Source of the DNA: Paraburkholderia sp. NMBU_R16
GTDB taxonomy: Bacteria; Pseudomonadota; Gammaproteobacteria; Burkholderiales; Burkholderiaceae
Assembly (NCBI RefSeq): GCF_013282575.1
Contig: NZ_JAAAYE010000035.1
Coordinates: 1 to 62,716, forward strand
Direction: 5' to 3'
Length of the DNA: 62,716 nucleotides
Within the stretch, counting starts at the first letter, position 1, and each line of letters begins with the position of its first letter. This document shows positions 59,540-62,716 of the stretch, one piece after another. The position numbers and the translations under genes are program-made. The notes below the pieces were generated by a model. That model did no database searches. It saw only the letters and a list, made by a program, of their open reading frames with translations, and was not told the DNA's origin.

Positions 59540-62500
59540 CGCCTTTCGCATACGTCAAACGGGCACGCGACGGCCGGCCACGATGTCAACCTCACTTCGT
59601 CGCAGACGATACGCGACGTCGACGAGGCGCATCGGCATAAGGGCAACAGCAGCTGGTTTTCGTCGAAGACGATCTCGACGCGCAATGCGCTGTCGGAAAC
59701 CACGAACCAGGCCACGACGTTTTCGGGCAACACGGCCTATGTGCAGGCCGGCAACGATATCAACTTGAAGGGCAGCAATGTCGTCTCGACGGACGGCACG
59801 GCGCTCGTTGCCGCGCACGACGTGAACATCGACGCTGCCACCGATTCGCTGACCGAACGGCACTTCCGGAAGGAGACGAAGACGGGGCTTTTCGGCAATG
59901 GAGGAATGAGCTTCACCGTTGGCACGCAACAGCAAAGCCAGGATAACGCGGACGCCCGGACCACGGTGTCGGGGTCAACCGTGGGCGCGACGAACGGCAA
60001 GGTCGCGATCAAGGCGGGCAATCGCTATACCCAGACGGGTAGCGACGTGGTGGCGCTGGGCGGCGATGTCGAAATCGACGCGAAGAAAGTCGCCATCCTG
60101 GCGGCCGAAGAAACGAGTCACAGCACGCAGGAAACTGTGTTCAAGCAATCGGGGCTGACTGTGTCGGTGACGGCGCCTGTGATTGCTGCGGTACAGACGG
60201 CCGGACAGATGAAACATGCGGCGGGTCAGACGTCGGATCCGCGCATGAAAGCGTTGGCGGGCGCGGCAACGGCGCTGGCGGCCAAGAATGCGGCCGATGC
60301 GGTGGCGTCCGATCCGAAATCGGGTGGGGGCGTCAATATCGCGATCACGGTGGGCGGATCCACGAGCCGTAGCAAGACGACGGAAGACACCGTTCAGGCG
60401 GTCGGCTCTAACGTGGCGGCGGGGGGCAACGTGACGATTCGCGCCACCGGCGCGGACCAGGATTCGACGTTGACCGTGCAGGGCAGTGAGATCAAAGGCG
60501 GGGGCAACGTGAAGTTGAAGGCCGACGGCGAGATTCAGCTGCTGGCGGCGGATAACACGCACGAGTTGCACCGTACGAGCAGCAGCGCGAGCGGCGGCGT
60601 TGGGGTGGCGGTCAGCGTCAGCTCGCAAGGCGCGTCGGTGGGCGTGACGGCGAATGCGAGCGGCTCGCGCGGCAGAGCCGACGGCACCGATGTGACGTGG
60701 ACGAATACGCATGTATCCGCGGGTAAGAAGCTGATACTGGAATCGGGCGGAGATACGACGCTGCGCGGAGCGATGGCAAGCGGCGAGCAGGTGGTGGCTC
60801 ATGTGGGTGGCGACCTGAACATCGAGAGCTTGCAGGACGTAAGCGGTTATCGCAGCAAGGATCAGTCGATCGGGGGCAGCGTGACGGCGGGCGCGGGCGT
60901 GTCGGCGAGCGCGAATATCGGTCAGCAGAAGATGAAGAGCGACTTTGCGAGCGTGATGGAGCAGTCAGGGATCAAGGCCGGCGACGCGGGTTTTCAGATC
61001 GATGTGAAGGGCAATACGGATTTGAAGGGCGGTGCGATTACGAGCACGGAGAAAGCTGTCGCGGATGACGTCAACAGCTTGGTGACAGCGACGCTGACCA
61101 CGAGCGACATCGAGAACCGGGCAGAATACAACGCGAGCAGCTTTGCGGTAGGAGGCGGTTACAGCTTCAGCGGCGGGGGCACGGCGTCGGGCGGTGACAA
61201 GGGTAATACGGCGGCGGGTGGTGTCGGCACGAACCAGCAGGGGCAGGCGACGACGGGTGGCGACAAGGTCCCGGGGAACAACGTGGCAACGTCGGGCAAT
61301 TGGAGTGCGACGCCGCCGGCGGCGATGGCTGCGTCGGGTAGCGGTAGCAGCACGACGGTGAGCGGGGTCAGCGGCGGAGCGATTCGTATCACCGACGATG
61401 CGAAGCAGCGGGCGCTCACGGGCAAAGGGGCTGACGAGATTGTCGCTAGCGTGAATCGCGATGTGACGACCGAGCATGACGGGACCAACGCGTTGACGCC
61501 GATCTTCGACGAGAAGGAGATTCGGGCGGGCTTCGAAATCGTCGGGGCGTTGCAAAGGGAGACGGGGACGTTCCTGGCGAATCGGGCGAAGGCAGCGAGC
61601 GAAGCACAGCGGGAGCTGGACAGCGAAAAGGCCAAGCCGGAGGGTGATCGAGACACTGAGCGGATGGCGCAATTGACGCAGGTGCTCGAGGAGAGTGCGA
61701 CCTGGGGGCCGGGTGGGGCTGGGCGTCGGGTGCTGACTGCGTTGACGGCGGCGGCAGGAGGGAACGTGACGGGCGCGACGAGCCAGTTTGTGCAGGCGGC
61801 TGGGGCGACGTATTTGCAGACGCTGGGTGCGGAGCAGATCAAGGCGTTGTCGCCGTATCTGGGTGGCGAGGGGAGCGCGGCGCATACGGCGCTGCATGCG
61901 GTGCTGGGGTGCGCGGGAGGGGCGGCGTCGGGGGGAGAGTGTGGGGCGGGGGCGTTGGGCGCGTCGGCCGGGGTGGTGCTCAATAGCGTGTTGGATCAGG
62001 CGAGCCGGACGGAGGGGCTGGATCCGAGCGAGAAGGACGCTCGCGCGAATTTGGTGGCGTCGCTGGTGGCGGGGGTAGCTCAGGCGATGGGGGCCGATAG
62101 TGCCCAGGCGGTGACGGCTGCGCAGGTGGAGACGTTATACAACAGGCAGTTGCATGACGAGGAGAAGCAAACCATTAGAAAAGCCGCCGGCGGTGACGAG
62201 GAGCTGGAGAAGCGGCTAACGAAAGCAGCCTGTTATGAGGTGAAATGCTGGGCGCAGTACAAGCCCGGCAGCGCCGAGTACATGGCGAACTACGTGAGTC
62301 ACCTCGAGGCGTCGCAATTGCAAGCGGAGAATGATTGGATCAACGATCAGAAGCAGGCGGGGCTGTTCGACTATACGTTTGGTCAGAAGGTCGGCGATGC
62401 TGTAAAGAGTGATCCGGTCGGCGTTGCTAGGGATTTGGCGAAGGTTGGAACTGGACTCGCGGCAGCTAACAGCTTGCTGAAATACCCCTCGTCAGCGAGC

Positions 62501-62578
62501 GCGTACCTTTCGTCGGCTCGTCGAGCCAGTCGATTTTTCGGGATATGGAAATCTGGGCCTCATTTCAGGGATTTCTGA
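59540..62578 (+). pseudogene. CdiA/filamentous haemagglutinin remnant, no N-terminus and short C-terminus
   Basis: C-terminal part of a contact-dependent inhibition or two-partner-secretion exoprotein. The frame has homologous sequence from about 59565 (GHDVNLTSSQTIRDVDE), but the in-frame stop at 59537 and lack of any start show that the signal peptide, TPS domain and most repeats are missing. Haemagglutinin repeats follow (QAGNDINLKGSNVVSTDG, GGNVTIRATGAD and others). Then come the pre-toxin region (GGAASGGECGAGALGASAG) and the Burkholderia-type boundary LYN at 62135-62143 (ETLYNRQLH). The region after LYN is only 144 residues, about half the usual toxin length, and ends 12 nt before an IS256-like end. 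No cdiI or cdiB is in the window. It is very likely non-functional unless it recombines into an intact cdiA. Confidence 0.85.
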
Positions 62579-62589
62579 TGGTCTGAGGC

Positions 62590-62716
62590 GGGTCTGTCAG
62601 AAATTTCGTGTTCAAGGCATATGATGCTCCCCAGGAGAAAATATGCCTCGCAAACCCAAGACCCCACCGGTAGAGCTGCCGGCGATTCCTGCTGAACTTC
62701 TTGAGCAGTTCGGCAA
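62590..62716 (+). mobile_element. Start of an IS256-family insertion sequence (partial)
   Basis: A likely terminal repeat GGGTCTGTCAGAAATTTCG begins near 62590. A ribosome-binding site (AGGAG) and ATG at 62643 start a frame MPRKPKTPPVELPAIPAELL that runs off the window. I recognise this N-terminus from IS256-type transposases of Burkholderiaceae; only 24 residues are visible. Confidence 0.75.

Noticed and set aside
59741-59743. GTG as the true start of the adhesin gene
   Set aside because: Homologous haemagglutinin sequence continues in frame upstream of it to about 59565, so this is an internal codon of a truncated gene, not a start.

Overview
The window looks like a chromosomal segment of a Burkholderiaceae bacterium (Burkholderia, Paraburkholderia or Trinickia type). 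The evidence is the high GC content, the gene order (clpS-clpA, lspA-ileS-ribF, fkpB-ispH, rpmB-rpmG-radC, livHMGF), a second stand-alone EF-G gene and a Burkholderia-type CdiA tail. Both edges fall inside mobile-element-like DNA: an IS21-like end on the left and the start of an IS256-type element on the right. The window may therefore be a contig bounded by repeats.

Layout. Positions 1-5001 (minus strand) hold an oligopeptide-type ABC operon whose last gene, a fused double ATPase, is cut inside its second Walker A motif by the left IS end. Positions 5232-11072 carry fusA (second copy), a DUF192 protein, a small exported basic peptide, rluE and icd; a 16-bp perfect palindrome lies between rluE and icd. 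Positions 11116-16602 hold a LysR/SDR divergent pair, a cold-shock gene with a long leader, and clpS-clpA. Positions 16727-23670 are housekeeping: dut, coaBC, lspA-ileS, ribF and purN. Positions 23753-34853 carry an RNA m5C methyltransferase, an MscS-type channel, a fatty acid desaturase with an unusual C-terminal extension, nadA-nadC converging on nadB, rpmB-rpmG, radC and fkpB-ispH. Positions 34854-39330 hold the livHMGF transporter, preceded by a leader of about 500 nt with mutually exclusive hairpins, one of them terminator-like. Positions 39385-43688 hold argD, a tiny promoter-ORF-terminator unit, a 2Fe-2S flavin reductase, an epimerase-like protein and rsuA.

Positions 43763-59355 form the main catabolic island. 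A LysR regulator is divergent from a run of genes that encodes a complete oxidative route from uronates and aldarates to 2-oxoglutarate. Uronate dehydrogenase and an SMP-30-type lactonase convert uronates to aldarates. Two tandem glucarate-dehydratase paralogues and galactarate dehydratase make 5-keto-4-deoxyglucarate. KdgD and a semialdehyde dehydrogenase finish the route. An MFS aldarate importer and a Pot/Fbp-type ABC importer accompany these genes. Inside the ABC operon a GC-rich hairpin covers the ribosome-binding site of the first permease and is spanned by a 28-codon ORF, which looks like a translational-coupling device.

Positions 59540-62578 are a headless CdiA/filamentous-haemagglutinin remnant that reaches the LYN boundary and part of the C-terminal region, then stops 12 nt before an IS256-like end. 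I saw no tRNA, rRNA, CRISPR array or recognisable defence island. The best candidates for undescribed biology are the liv leader, the 32-codon leaderless ORF or small RNA upstream of argD, the hairpin-gated permease, and the ABC transporter linked to sugar-acid catabolism.
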